Source: Clostridia bacterium
GTDB lineage: Bacteria > Bacillota > Clostridia > Christensenellales > Aristaeellaceae
Length of the DNA: 64,000 nt
Assembly: GCA_017550745.1 (NCBI GenBank)
Contig: JAFZOG010000152.1
Coordinates: 104,575-168,574, forward strand
Direction of reading: 5' to 3'
The position numbers and the translations under genes were made by a program. Positions 49,303 through 57,624 of the stretch are shown here, piece by piece. The stretch's first letter is position 1. Each line of letters starts with the position of its first letter. A model generated the notes under the pieces. It had not been told where the DNA came from, searched no databases, and was given only the letters and a program-made list of their open reading frames with translations.

Positions 49303-50289
49303 TTATTGCATGTCCACCAGCTTCTGATACAGGTCAGCCAGCGCGGCGGTGTTGGCCTTGATGGTTTCCTGGCAGGCTTCCACCCAGGGAGCCTTGTCTT
49401 CCACTTCGACCACCTTCACGCCAGCGGCGGCCAGGGCTTCATAAGTAGAGGCTTCGATCTTGGCGACGCTCTCACGGCACACCTGGGAAGCGGCCTTCGC
49501 GCCTTCCATGATCCAGCCCTGCTGTTCTTCGCTCAACTTATTCCAGGCGTTGTCGGTGATGATGATCTGCAGAGCGCCCAGGGTGTGGCCGTCCAGCAAA
49601 ACATTGGGAGCCACTTCGTTGAAGGCGTTGCTCTTATAGTTGGCGATGGGCTGTTCAGCGCCGTCCACCACGCCGGTGTTCAGGGCGGAGTACAGCTCGG
49701 TGAAGGCCACGGTGGTGGCGGCGGCGCCCAGGTTGCTGACCATGCCGGTCATTACGGGGTCAGAGGAAACACGGATCTTGAGGCCCTTCAGGTCTTCCAG
49801 GCCATTCACTTCGTTCTTGAAGAAGAAATGACGGAAGCCTTCTTCACCGTAGCACAGGCCGCGGAGGGGCAGGCCGATTTCCTGGGGCTCCAGCAGGAAG
49901 TCCTGGGCCAGGTCGCTGGCCGCGAAGTTCCAGAAGTGTTCTTCATTCACGAAGGTGTAGGGGATGGACAGCAGCTTCGCCTTGTCGCAGCCGTACTGGG
50001 TCAGAGCGAAAGCGGAGATACGGGAAATATCAGTGATATTGCCGCCGCCCAGCAGGTTGTCCAGGATCTGGTCTTCGCTGCCCAGCACGCCGCCGGCCTG
50101 GATGTCAATAATGATCTGTCCGCCGGACACTTCTTCCACCTTGGCCTTGAAAGCTTTCGCCATTTCGCCCACGATGGTGCCGTCCAGGGGGTTCACTTCG
50201 GCATAGGTCAGGGTGATGGGCTCGGCCAGCGCGGAAGCGCAGCTCAGCACCATGGCCAGTACGAGTACCAAACCAAGCAGTTTCTTCAT
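49303..50289 (-). CDS. dctP: TRAP transporter solute-binding protein
   Basis: A 328-residue DctP-type binding protein. The start at 50289, behind TTAGGAGG, gives the signal peptide MKKLLGLVLVLAMVLSCASALA. Mature motifs: EPITLTYAEVNPLDGTIVGEMAKAFKAKVEE, GGVLGSEDQILDNLLGGG, LKGLKIRVSSDPVMTGMVSNLGAAATTVAFTELYSALNTGVVDGAEQPIANY, where the Arg of KIRV is the conserved carboxylate ligand. So the ligand is an organic acid. Upstream-frame extension to 50439 runs through the promoter and is rejected. It heads the dctPQM operon. Confidence 0.94.
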   Translation of the reverse strand: MKKLLGLVLVLAMVLSCASALAEPITLTYAEVNPLDGTIVGEMAKAFKAKVEEVSGGQIIIDIQAGGVLGSEDQILDNLLGGGNITDISRISAFALTQYGCDKAKLLSIPYTFVNEEHFWNFAASDLAQDFLLEPQEIGLPLRGLCYGEEGFRHFFFKNEVNGLEDLKGLKIRVSSDPVMTGMVSNLGAAATTVAFTELYSALNTGVVDGAEQPIANYKSNAFNEVAPNVLLDGHTLGALQIIITDNAWNKLSEEQQGWIMEGAKAASQVCRESVAKIEASTYEALAAAGVKVVEVEDKAPWVEACQETIKANTAALADLYQKLVDMQ

Positions 50290-50352
50290 TTGGGATTTCC
50301 TCCTAACAGTTTTTCCGGGATGATTTTCATGAATCACCCGTGTTTTGTCAGA

Positions 50353-50381
50353 ATTATACCACATCATGCCCGGAAATGCAA
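50353..50381 (-). promoter_or_regulatory. dctPQM promoter
   Basis: Minus-strand TTGCAT (50381-50376), 17-base spacer ending TGG, TATAAT (50358-50353). Confidence 0.85.
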
Positions 50382-50455
50382 TCACGGATTTGGAAAATTG
50401 GCGCTGATTCCGTCCCTTTGCGCCAGAGCTTTGGCTCATTTTGAAAAAAGGATTC

Positions 50456-50484
50456 TTGTCAAACAGGATTCCGTTTGATAGAAT
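50456..50484 (+). promoter_or_regulatory. Promoter of the YcxB-like gene
   Basis: TTGTCA (50456-50461), 17-base spacer, TAGAAT (50479-50484). Confidence 0.82.
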
Positions 50485-50510
50485 AAACGCGGAAAGAGGA
50501 GGCGGGTTTC

Positions 50511-51053
50511 ATGGCGCAGGCCCAAGACATTACCGTTCCGGTGAAGCTGGATGAAAAAACCTTCAAGCGGTTCGCCCGCTTTGATATGCTGCGCCTGCGG
50601 AAGCGCTGGGTTCGGCCGGCGGTGTTCGCGGTCATCCTGACGGCGTTCGCTGCTGCGGCCCTGCTTTCCGGAAAGAAGGAGGCGGGGATGATCGCGTCCG
50701 TGCTGCTGGTGATCGGCCTGGGGCTGCCCATCGTGTATATCGGCTCATTCCTGTCCCAGGTGAATATGCAGGCCCTGGGCCAGCGCCTGGGCAAAGAGGG
50801 GCGCCGGGTGTACGACATCCGGCTGAAAGACGATGAAATCATTGTGGTGAACCGTCGGAATACGGACGAGCGCGTCACACTGCCCTGGCAGGAAGTGAAG
50901 CAGGTATATTGGGCGAAAGGCTGCATTTACCTGTACGTCCATACCGCCCGCGCGTTCCTCATCCCGGACGGCCAGGCCAGCGTTCCGCCCGACAGCGTGT
51001 GGACCTTCATTACCGCCCATATGGAATCGGGGAAATGTAAAAAACTGTGTTAA
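50511..51053 (+). CDS. YcxB-like membrane protein
   Basis: A 180-residue protein with two adjacent membrane segments (about 36-53 and 60-82) followed by a cytoplasmic PH-like beta domain: GRRVYDIRLKDDEIIVVNRRNTDERVTLPWQEVKQVYWAKGCIYLYVHTARAFLIPDG. This layout matches the YcxB-like C-terminal family, whose function is unknown. AGAGGAGG precedes the ATG. It is divergent from dctP and followed by a cupin gene 35 bases on. Confidence 0.8.
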   Translation: MAQAQDITVPVKLDEKTFKRFARFDMLRLRKRWVRPAVFAVILTAFAAAALLSGKKEAGMIASVLLVIGLGLPIVYIGSFLSQVNMQALGQRLGKEGRRVYDIRLKDDEIIVVNRRNTDERVTLPWQEVKQVYWAKGCIYLYVHTARAFLIPDGQASVPPDSVWTFITAHMESGKCKKLC

Positions 51054-51088
51054 AACCAGACAAATGAATCATAGGAGGTAACTCGGCC

Positions 51089-51424
51089 ATGAAAGGAAAA
51101 GTCGCGATCCATGACGAACAAAACCTGACCGATCTGGGCGGAGGGGTCACCCGGCGCGTCTTGGCCTACATTGAAAGTATGATGACCGTTGAGGTTTCCT
51201 TTGAATCCGGCGCGGTAGGGGCTGTGCACACCCATCCCCACACCCAATGCAGCTACGTGCTGTCCGGAAAATTCAGCTACTCCGTGGAGGATGAACGCGT
51301 TGAACTGAATCCCGGGGATTCCATCGTGGTGCCCTCCGGCTTGCCGCACGGTACGGTTTGCCTGGAAAAAGGCGTCCTTCTGGATATTTTCACGCCCATG
51401 CGCGCTGATTTTTTGAAAAACTGA
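51089..51424 (+). CDS. Small cupin-fold protein
   Basis: A 111-residue single-domain cupin. Motif 1 is HTHPHTQCSYVLSGKFSYSVEDE with metal-ligand histidines, and motif 2 is LNPGDSIVVPSGLPHGTVCLEKGVLLDIFTP. Such proteins bind a divalent metal and act as small enzymes (for example pectin-degradation or sugar-binding cupins) or sensors. AGGAGG precedes the ATG. A terminator follows. Confidence 0.9.
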   Translation: MKGKVAIHDEQNLTDLGGGVTRRVLAYIESMMTVEVSFESGAVGAVHTHPHTQCSYVLSGKFSYSVEDERVELNPGDSIVVPSGLPHGTVCLEKGVLLDIFTPMRADFLKN

Positions 51425-51439
51425 TTTACAAGAAATTGA

Positions 51440-51468
51440 AAGGATCGGCTGTTACACCGATCCTTTTA
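51440..51468 (+). terminator. Terminator after the cupin gene
   Basis: AAGGATCGG (51440-51448) pairs with CCGATCCTT (51457-51465), followed by TTATC. Confidence 0.8.
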
Positions 51469-51495
51469 TCCCAAATAGTCGTTATGCAGCCGCCA

Positions 51496-51756
51496 TCAGA
51501 AACGGCCGCCGCGGCCGCCGGGGCCACCGCCCATCGGGCCATGTCCGAAGGGGCCGCCCATGCCATGTCCACCCATCGGGCCAAAGGGGCCAGGGCCAAA
51601 CCCATGATGGAACGGAGGACGACGGCGATACCCTCCCCCCATAAAGAAGGGGAAGCCGCCGAAGAGTCCGCCACCGAACAGTCCCCGCCCCATAAAAAGC
51701 CCACCGCGGCGGAACAGGAAGGAAAGAACCAGGACAATCATGATGAAGGTCAGCAT
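51496..51756 (-). CDS. Gly/Phe/Pro/His-rich membrane-anchored peptide
   Basis: An 86-residue protein from the ATG at 51756, behind AAAGGAGGG. Residues 1-16 (MLTFIMIVLVLSFLFR) form a membrane segment; nearly all the rest is low-complexity: GGLFMGRGLFGGGLFGGFPF, then RRRPPFHHGFGPGPFGPMGG and GMGGPFGHGPMGGGPGGRGGRF. Glycine is by far the commonest residue. A promoter (TTTCAA, 17 bases, TATACT) at 51843-51871 supports expression. Similar Gly-rich membrane peptides occur in Firmicutes but have no known role; the composition resembles adhesive or phase-separating sequences. Confidence 0.75.
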   Translation of the reverse strand: MLTFIMIVLVLSFLFRRGGLFMGRGLFGGGLFGGFPFFMGGGYRRRPPFHHGFGPGPFGPMGGHGMGGPFGHGPMGGGPGGRGGRF

Positions 51757-51842
51757 TGCAACGCCCTCCTTTCTTTTCAAGTGGTTGCTTTTACAGGCGC
51801 TTGCTGAATCGGAAGGGATTTGTTTTCCCTTTCGATGGGAAT

Positions 51843-51871
51843 AGTATACCAGACCGCGCTGATATTTGAAA
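51843..51871 (-). promoter_or_regulatory. Promoter of the Gly-rich peptide gene
   Basis: Minus-strand TTTCAA (51871-51866), 17-base spacer ending TGG, TATACT (51848-51843). Confidence 0.7.
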
Positions 51872-52061
51872 GTCAGCGAAACGACAATTGAGTCAGAAGG
51901 GATGACAATTCAGCGGCAGAAAAAGCCGTGGACAAGCAGCCTTCCCCTATGCTATGATACCAGTAATAATGTAGGTAAGGCAATAAAACATTGAACACAT
52001 CTGTAATAATTGCACGAAAGCACATCCATATTTGGGTTTTCTCCGTTTCGATCCCCTGGCT

Positions 52062-52226
52062 GCAATATTCTTCCATTATGCCTCCCGGGGCCGCCGTGAC
52101 CTGAAACAAATATTTGACAGTTCCCTCGCCAAGGCGCGCCCGCAAAACGCCGTAACTTTCGTTGACAATCAAGACACCCAGTACGGCCAGGGCCTGCAAT
52201 CCTTTATCGAAGATTGGTTTGGCTGA
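52062..52226 (+). pseudogene. Alpha-amylase (GH13) relic
   Basis: In the gap 51872-52226 a short plus-strand frame reads FHYASRGRRDLKQIFDSSLA then NAVTFVDNQDTQYGQGLQSF and IEDWFG before a stop. This matches the GH13 liquefying amylase segment around the catalytic transition-state residue, whose usual form is AVTFVDNHDTQPGQ..W. The key His of FVDNHDT is Gln here, and the protein stops where the family continues for 150 or more residues; nothing upstream of about 52062 fits. So it is a decayed internal fragment, abutting the GH29 stop codon exactly (52227), which suggests a deletion joined the two genes. Confidence 0.8.
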
Positions 52227-53696
52227 TCAGGTTTCCAAGGTTATCGCTAAAGCAGGAATGTATTTTGTAGGCAGTTTTTCAGGCAATGGAACGGTTAATA
52301 CGCCAAACTGGTGGATAAACGGCAATTCACCAGCCCCCAAAAGCCGCACGGAACGGATGCTTTCCCCTTCATTGAAGGAACGCAGTATGGTTACTGTACC
52401 GCCTTTGGCACCCATTAAGAAGGCATATACCGTATGATCCCTGCATACATAGCGGATGTCATTATCCTTCCATGTGGCGGCATCCTCACGGTAATCCTTG
52501 AAATCCAGCACGGTATCGCCCTCACCGACTGTTCTCCAGGGGCGGGAAGCATACAGCGCTTCTCCGTGGATTGCATACCACGCTGCCATCTCATCCAGGA
52601 TATATTCCGCCTCCCGGTCAATGGAGCCATCCGGCCGCTGCAGAATATTCAGCAGCACGCACCCGTTTTTCGCCACCACATCAACAAGCAGATCAATGAT
52701 TTCCCGGGGCGTTTTATAGGGAGCCTTGGCATCGTAAAACCAGCCGCCGATGCAGGTGTCCGTCTGCCAGGGATAAGGGCTGGCTTTGGGCAGCAGGCTG
52801 CGCTCCATATCCAGCACGCCTACCCGGTACACATCCTGATACCGGCATTTTTGGGTATACACAGCCCGGTTTTCTCCGTGCTTTTGGATGGATTGATTGT
52901 AGAAATAAGCCACCACTTCCAGCCCTTCCCTGTACCGGTCATCCAGCACATACGGCAAATCATCCTCCAGCCATTGGCCGTTGAAGGGCAATGCGCCGTC
53001 CGTATATAACAGCGCAGGGGCGTATTTGTCGATGAGCTCGGCCATACAGGCTTTCCAGTACTGATGGAATTGTTTGTTGGGCGTATACCACGGCGGGAAT
53101 TCTTCGATATGTTCCCCGGCGTGCTCGTAATTATCATAATAAAAATCCCGCCAGGCAGGATCGTTGCCGTCATACGGAATCCCTTGGTAAGGGCCGGTTT
53201 TATCGCAGCCTTTATTCACCCGCCACCAGCTGAAGGAAGCGCCCAAATGCTCGCTGACGCCAAAGGGCAGACCGTGTTTCTCCGCCGCTGCTTTCCACAG
53301 GCCCACGATATCCTTCTTCGGCCCTACCCGCACGCTGTTCATTGGGTTCAGCGCGGAATCGTAGTTGAAGAAATGGTCGTGGTGCATGGCCTGCGCCACT
53401 AAATACCGCGCGCCCGCCTTCACGTATTTTTCCATCAATCGTTCCGGATCAAAATTTTCCGCTTTCCAGAGGGAGCATATATCCTTGTAGCCAAATTGGG
53501 AGGGGTGCCCATAATGCCGCAGATGGTACAGGTATTGCGGCGTGCCCTGGATATACATATTCCGCGCGTACCAATCCCCGCACATAGGCACGCTTTGGGG
53601 CCCCCAATGGCTCCAGATGCCCAGCTTCGCGTCCCGGAACCAGGCGGGATAGGAATGGGATGAAAGGGATTCAAATGTCGGTTCAAAGGGTTTCAT
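52227..53696 (-). CDS. Alpha-L-fucosidase (GH29)
   Basis: A 489-residue cytoplasmic GH29 enzyme. The barrel opens with YPAWFRDAKLGIWSHWGPQSVP; GARYLVAQAMHHDHF is the fucose-binding HH region, GVSEHLGASFSWW the next strand, and Asp233 in PALLYTDGALPF stands where the nucleophile is expected (family norm WFDG or similar). The C-terminal beta-sandwich follows from about 360. Length agrees with GH29. It releases terminal fucose from plant or host glycans. AAGGAGG precedes the start. Its 3' end touches the amylase relic. It may be expressed by read-through from the LplABC operon, with a hairpin between them. Confidence 0.92.
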   Translation of the reverse strand: MKPFEPTFESLSSHSYPAWFRDAKLGIWSHWGPQSVPMCGDWYARNMYIQGTPQYLYHLRHYGHPSQFGYKDICSLWKAENFDPERLMEKYVKAGARYLVAQAMHHDHFFNYDSALNPMNSVRVGPKKDIVGLWKAAAEKHGLPFGVSEHLGASFSWWRVNKGCDKTGPYQGIPYDGNDPAWRDFYYDNYEHAGEHIEEFPPWYTPNKQFHQYWKACMAELIDKYAPALLYTDGALPFNGQWLEDDLPYVLDDRYREGLEVVAYFYNQSIQKHGENRAVYTQKCRYQDVYRVGVLDMERSLLPKASPYPWQTDTCIGGWFYDAKAPYKTPREIIDLLVDVVAKNGCVLLNILQRPDGSIDREAEYILDEMAAWYAIHGEALYASRPWRTVGEGDTVLDFKDYREDAATWKDNDIRYVCRDHTVYAFLMGAKGGTVTILRSFNEGESIRSVRLLGAGELPFIHQFGVLTVPLPEKLPTKYIPALAITLET

Positions 53697-53725
53697 GAAT
53701 TCGCCTCCTTATTCTGAAAAAACGC

Positions 53726-53760
53726 AGAAAAACCGCAGCCCCGAATTGAGGGGGCTGCGG
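53726..53760 (-). terminator. Terminator between the binding-protein and GH29 genes
   Basis: On the minus strand CCGCAGCCCC (53760-53751) pairs with GGGGCTGCGG (53742-53733), followed by TTTTTC. GH29 expression then needs read-through or its own promoter. Confidence 0.85.
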
Positions 53761-53772
53761 CAGGCTGAAAGC

Positions 53773-55497
53773 TTATTTGCTCAGGTCTTCCAGCATCGCG
53801 GTACGGGCACGGAACAGCTGTTCCACCTGCAGCACGCCGAACGCAACCACGTCGTCATACCCAAGCCCCTTTGCCTTCAGGAGCATTTCATCCCGCAAGG
53901 CATTGAATTCGTCCTCGCTGGCAGCCAGCACCATCTTCCAGCTGTATTCGGTGATGACGGAGCCCACCTGGCTGGCCTTCTGCTGCAGCATGGCGTCCAT
54001 CTGCAAAGGTTCTTCGGTGGAGAACACCGCCTGGTTGATGGTCTTTACGATCAAACCGTTCTTTACCATGGCCTCAATGCTGGTCAGCGCGCCGTTCATA
54101 TGCCCGCTCCAGTCGCTGATGACAGCGGGCATTTCCTTGCTCAGCACGCAGGGCCACAGATCGCGGTTCACGGGATAGCCGGTGGAATCGAGGTTAAAGT
54201 TGATGCTGGGATAGGTATAGAAGCCCTTGTTGGAGCCCTCATAGAAGGTGCCGCCGCCCAGTTCCTCGGGCATTTCGGTCATTTGGTCGCTATAGCAGGC
54301 CCAGCCCAGCTCGGTCAGCACGGGCGCGCCGGTCTCGTCATAGGTCCAGGTGCCGTCCTTGGGGCCGTTGTAGCTTTCCATCAGGCCCTCGTCGGAGAAC
54401 ATCCAGTCGATGATTTTGAGCAGGCGTTCCGGCTGTTCGCACTTGGCGCCGATGGACACGGTGCGGCCATAGCCATAGGGTTTGCCTGTGTAGCCGTAGT
54501 TGCACTGAGTGGTGAAGGGCAGCAGGGTCATGGCCTTGCCTTCCGAAAGGCGCTCAGCGGTGTTGAAGTTGGATTTGATGGGATTGAACCAGTTGTACAG
54601 CACCCGGCCCGTCTGCTCCTTGGTGGTCACTTCGGAATAGGTCTGGGTGATGGAGTCGGGGTCCAGCAGCCCCAGCTGGTTCAGATCATAATAGAATTTC
54701 AGGGTCTTGATGTACAGGCTGTCGTCGTCCAGCAGGGTGATGTAGGAATCCTCGGTGGCGTGGGGGCAGACGTAGTTGAAGCTGTCGCCGTAGCCGAAGA
54801 TGGCGTAGAAAGCGGTGCCGGCCATCATGTTGCCGCCGTCCCAATCCTTCCAAAGGCTCATGGCGTAAACCGGCTCGCCGTCCGCGTTGACGGGTTCCAG
54901 ATCGTGCATCTGCTTGAGTACCTCAATCAGCCCGTCCAGATCCTTGATTTCCGGATAACCCAGCTTGGCGTACAGATCCCACCGGCCATAGGGGCCCCAC
55001 CAGGAATCGGTGCCGCCGTCGATCTGCAAATCGTTGGTGGTGGGCACGGCATCCTGGCCGATGGCGAAAATCTTTTCACCGCCGCCAAACTGGATGCGGG
55101 CCTTTTCCAGCAGCAGAGGATAATTGTTGGTGATGTTCGGCGCGTATTCTTCCATCAGGGGAGCGAGATCCAGGATCAGGCCCGCTTCAATGGCGGTAGC
55201 CAGATGCTCCTGGCCGTTGTTTTCCGCCAGGAAGATCAGATCGCCCAGGTTGCCGGAGATCAGCTGGGTGGCAAAGCGGTCGCTGCCGCCTTCTGAGCTG
55301 GTGATGATGTTGAAGCCCACGTTGAATTTGTCCTTGAGCAGTTTGGCGAACCAGCCGGTCTGCAAACCGGAATAGTTGGCCAGTTCCGAATAGATCTGGA
55401 TTTCCCAGTAGGGTTCTTCTTCCGCAAGGGCGGAAACGGGGCCGGCGATGCCTGCGATGAGCAGGACCGTCATCAGGATGGAGAGCAGCTTTTTCAT
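53773..55497 (-). CDS. LplA-type carbohydrate-binding protein
   Basis: A 574-residue secreted binding protein of the large LplA/YtcQ type that partners YtcP/YteP-like permeases. The start at 55497, behind AGGAAGG, gives the signal peptide MKKLLSILMTVLLIAGIAGPVSALA, with no lipobox cysteine. Mature features: GDLIFLAENNGQEHLATAIEAGLILDLAPLMEEYAPNI, AIGQDAVPTTNDLQIDGG, LLKIIDWMFSDEGLMESYNGPKDGTW. It is the third gene of the operon lplB-lplC-lplA. Ligand probably an oligosaccharide handled by the neighbouring hydrolases. Confidence 0.9.
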   Translation of the reverse strand: MKKLLSILMTVLLIAGIAGPVSALAEEEPYWEIQIYSELANYSGLQTGWFAKLLKDKFNVGFNIITSSEGGSDRFATQLISGNLGDLIFLAENNGQEHLATAIEAGLILDLAPLMEEYAPNITNNYPLLLEKARIQFGGGEKIFAIGQDAVPTTNDLQIDGGTDSWWGPYGRWDLYAKLGYPEIKDLDGLIEVLKQMHDLEPVNADGEPVYAMSLWKDWDGGNMMAGTAFYAIFGYGDSFNYVCPHATEDSYITLLDDDSLYIKTLKFYYDLNQLGLLDPDSITQTYSEVTTKEQTGRVLYNWFNPIKSNFNTAERLSEGKAMTLLPFTTQCNYGYTGKPYGYGRTVSIGAKCEQPERLLKIIDWMFSDEGLMESYNGPKDGTWTYDETGAPVLTELGWACYSDQMTEMPEELGGGTFYEGSNKGFYTYPSINFNLDSTGYPVNRDLWPCVLSKEMPAVISDWSGHMNGALTSIEAMVKNGLIVKTINQAVFSTEEPLQMDAMLQQKASQVGSVITEYSWKMVLAASEDEFNALRDEMLLKAKGLGYDDVVAFGVLQVEQLFRARTAMLEDLSK

Positions 55498-55546
55498 GGT
55501 ATCCTTCCTTTCTTTTTTGTATTGCAAGGTGAATCACGTCACCGCA

Positions 55547-56482
55547 TTACCCTTTGACCGCGCCGATCATGATGCCGCCCACAAAATACCGCTGGAAGAA
55601 GGGGTACACCAGCAGGATCGGCGCTACCACGATCATCGTTACCGTCATGCGGACGGAGGTGGGGGTCTGCACCACAGCCAAATTGATATTCATATTGCCC
55701 CCGGTGTTTTTCAGCACCGTCGCCAATGCGTTGGATTCGTTGATGTAGCGGTACAGCAGGAATTGCAGGGTGTACAGGTTCCGGTCCGTCATCAGGAACA
55801 GGGTATCCTGAAAGGAGTTCCATTGCCCCACTGCCGTAAACACGGTAACGGTAGCCAGAATGGGCATGCACAGGGGCATGATGATCCGGGTAAACCGCAC
55901 CCAGTACCCCGCGGAATCGATCTGCGCGCTTTCTTCCAGGGCGGCGGGGATGGACTCTACATAGGTTTTCACCAGAATGATATTAAAAGGCGATACCATC
56001 CCGGGAATAATATAGGCCAGGAAATTGTTGGTCAGTTTCAGATTCATCATCAGGATATACCAGGGGATGATGCCAGCGTTAAAGTACATAGTAGCCACGA
56101 TGAAGCGATAGCAGATTTTTCTGTGCCATAGCTTTTCTTTTGTGACCAGGTAGCCCACGAAAGCCGAGGCGAACACGGACAGGACTGAGCCCAGCACTGT
56201 GCGGGCCACCGAAATCAGCGTAGCCTGGCCCAGCCCCTGGATCTTCATCACCTGGGTGTAATTGCTGAAATGAACGCCCATGGGATAAAACAGCACCTGG
56301 CCCCGGGCGGTGAGGGTGTTATCGGAAATGGTGTTGATAAAAATATAGTAAAAAGGATAGACGCACAGCAGAGTAAAAATGCCGAAGAACAGGTAATTGC
56401 ACACGTCGAAGATCCGGGAGGCCGGGCTGGTATGGAATCCATTTTTCCCGGACGATGGGAGCACGGCTTTTTTCGCGTTCAT
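55547..56482 (-). CDS. Carbohydrate ABC permease (LplC/YtcP type)
   Basis: A 311-residue CUT1 permease with six membrane segments. Features: NYLFFGIFTLLCVYPFYYIFINTISD, TVLGSVLSVFASAFVGYLVTKEKLWHRK, and the coupling helix ESIPAALEESAQIDSAGYWVRFTRIIMPLCMP. The C-terminus YPFFQRYFVGGIMIGAVKG is the diagnostic ending of this family. AAAGGGGG precedes the ATG. It pairs with the LplB-like permease to form the channel; the ATPase is not in the cluster and is presumably a shared MsmK-like protein. Confidence 0.94.
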   Translation of the reverse strand: MNAKKAVLPSSGKNGFHTSPASRIFDVCNYLFFGIFTLLCVYPFYYIFINTISDNTLTARGQVLFYPMGVHFSNYTQVMKIQGLGQATLISVARTVLGSVLSVFASAFVGYLVTKEKLWHRKICYRFIVATMYFNAGIIPWYILMMNLKLTNNFLAYIIPGMVSPFNIILVKTYVESIPAALEESAQIDSAGYWVRFTRIIMPLCMPILATVTVFTAVGQWNSFQDTLFLMTDRNLYTLQFLLYRYINESNALATVLKNTGGNMNINLAVVQTPTSVRMTVTMIVVAPILLVYPFFQRYFVGGIMIGAVKG

Positions 56483-56501
56483 GGTTTTTCCCCCTTTCCG
56501 C

Positions 56502-57443
56502 TTAGAAAATCGACGAGCCGCGGATCAGTTTGGCCGCGCCGTTGGCAATCAGGAGCAGTGTCAGGCTGACCAGGGATTTCAGCATGGAAACGGCTGTGCC
56601 GAAGGAAAAATTCCCGCCCGCGATGGAAATGTTGTACACATACAGATCCAGCACTTCGATGCGGGATTTGTTCAAGGCGTTCTGGAACACGTAATACTGA
56701 TCCATGCCGTTGTTGATCAGATTGGCGATGGACATGACCAGCAGCACCAGGAACGTGGGCGATATGCCGGGCAGGGTGATATGCAGCACCTGCTGAAAGC
56801 GATTGGCGCCATCCACCTTCGCCGCTTCATACAGTTCCTGGTCAATGCCCGCGATGGCGGCCAGGTACAGAATGCTGCTCCATCCCAGGGATTTCCAGGC
56901 GCTCCAGAGCGTCATGGTAAGCCATACGTTGCTGGAGGAAGCCAGCACGTTGCTGGGGGCGGAGATCCAGCCCAAATGCATCAGCACCTGATTCACAAAG
57001 CCGTTATTTACGTTAAACATCGCAAAAGCTACGGCGTATACCAGTACCCAGGAAATGAAATTGGGCAGGGTGGTAAGCACCTGTACGCATTTGCGGTAGC
57101 GTTTGCGGTGGATTTCGTTGAGCAGGATGGCAAAGATGGGGGCAAAGCAGTTGAGCAGCAGCCCCAGCCCGGAAATGGCCAGGGTATTCACCATGACGCG
57201 GGTGATCTCCGCCACCTGAAAGCTGTTGGAGAAAATGGATTCAAACCAGTACAGCCCCACATACGGGCTTTTATCCAGACTGAAGCCGGGCCGGTAGGAA
57301 TAAAAGGCGTACCGCCAGCCGTACAGGGGCAGATAAGAAAAAATCAGCACCAGGATCAGAAAAGGAAGCAGCATAAAGAACAACTGGTATTTTTCCGGCA
57401 GCCCGCTTTTCCCGATTCGCCTGAACGCATTCTTTCTTTCCAT
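56502..57443 (-). CDS. Carbohydrate ABC permease (LplB/YteP type)
   Basis: A 313-residue CUT1 permease: YQLFFMLLPFLILVLIFSYLPLYGWRYAFYSYRPG, SGLGLLLNCFAPIFAILLNEI, ISWVLVYAVAFAMFNVNNGFVNQ, and the coupling helix DQELYEAAKVDGANRFQQVLHITLPGISP. First gene of the transporter operon. The start is behind AAAGGTG, and the promoter (57477-57505) lies in the short region shared with the divergent sensor-kinase gene. Confidence 0.94.
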   Translation of the reverse strand: MERKNAFRRIGKSGLPEKYQLFFMLLPFLILVLIFSYLPLYGWRYAFYSYRPGFSLDKSPYVGLYWFESIFSNSFQVAEITRVMVNTLAISGLGLLLNCFAPIFAILLNEIHRKRYRKCVQVLTTLPNFISWVLVYAVAFAMFNVNNGFVNQVLMHLGWISAPSNVLASSSNVWLTMTLWSAWKSLGWSSILYLAAIAGIDQELYEAAKVDGANRFQQVLHITLPGISPTFLVLLVMSIANLINNGMDQYYVFQNALNKSRIEVLDLYVYNISIAGGNFSFGTAVSMLKSLVSLTLLLIANGAAKLIRGSSIF

Positions 57444-57476
57444 CGCTCATTCACCTTTTCCTGTTTGTCCGTGACC

Positions 57477-57505
57477 AGTATAGCACGGAACGGATTTTCG
57501 GTCGA
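57477..57505 (-). promoter_or_regulatory. LplBCA operon promoter
   Basis: Minus-strand TCGACC (57505-57500), 17-base spacer ending TGC, TATACT (57482-57477). The -35 is weak, consistent with activator dependence. Confidence 0.65.
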
Positions 57506-57562
57506 TGAACATACATTTGCGATCCGATGCTCAATTCTTTGATCCTGCCGGTAAATTCCCCT

Positions 57563-57590
57563 TTGCACAAGCCAGTGTATATGCTATAAT
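57563..57590 (+). promoter_or_regulatory. Sensor-kinase gene promoter
   Basis: TTGCAC (57563-57568), 16-base spacer ending TGC, TATAAT (57585-57590). Confidence 0.78.
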
Positions 57591-57624
57591 CGAACAAGAA
57601 CAGTGCCGGAGGCGAAACGAAGCC

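Noticed and set aside
51873-52199. A 108-codon minus-strand frame in the gap before GH29
   Set aside because: It has no ribosome site or domain and runs antisense to the amylase relic, whose reading explains the sequence better.
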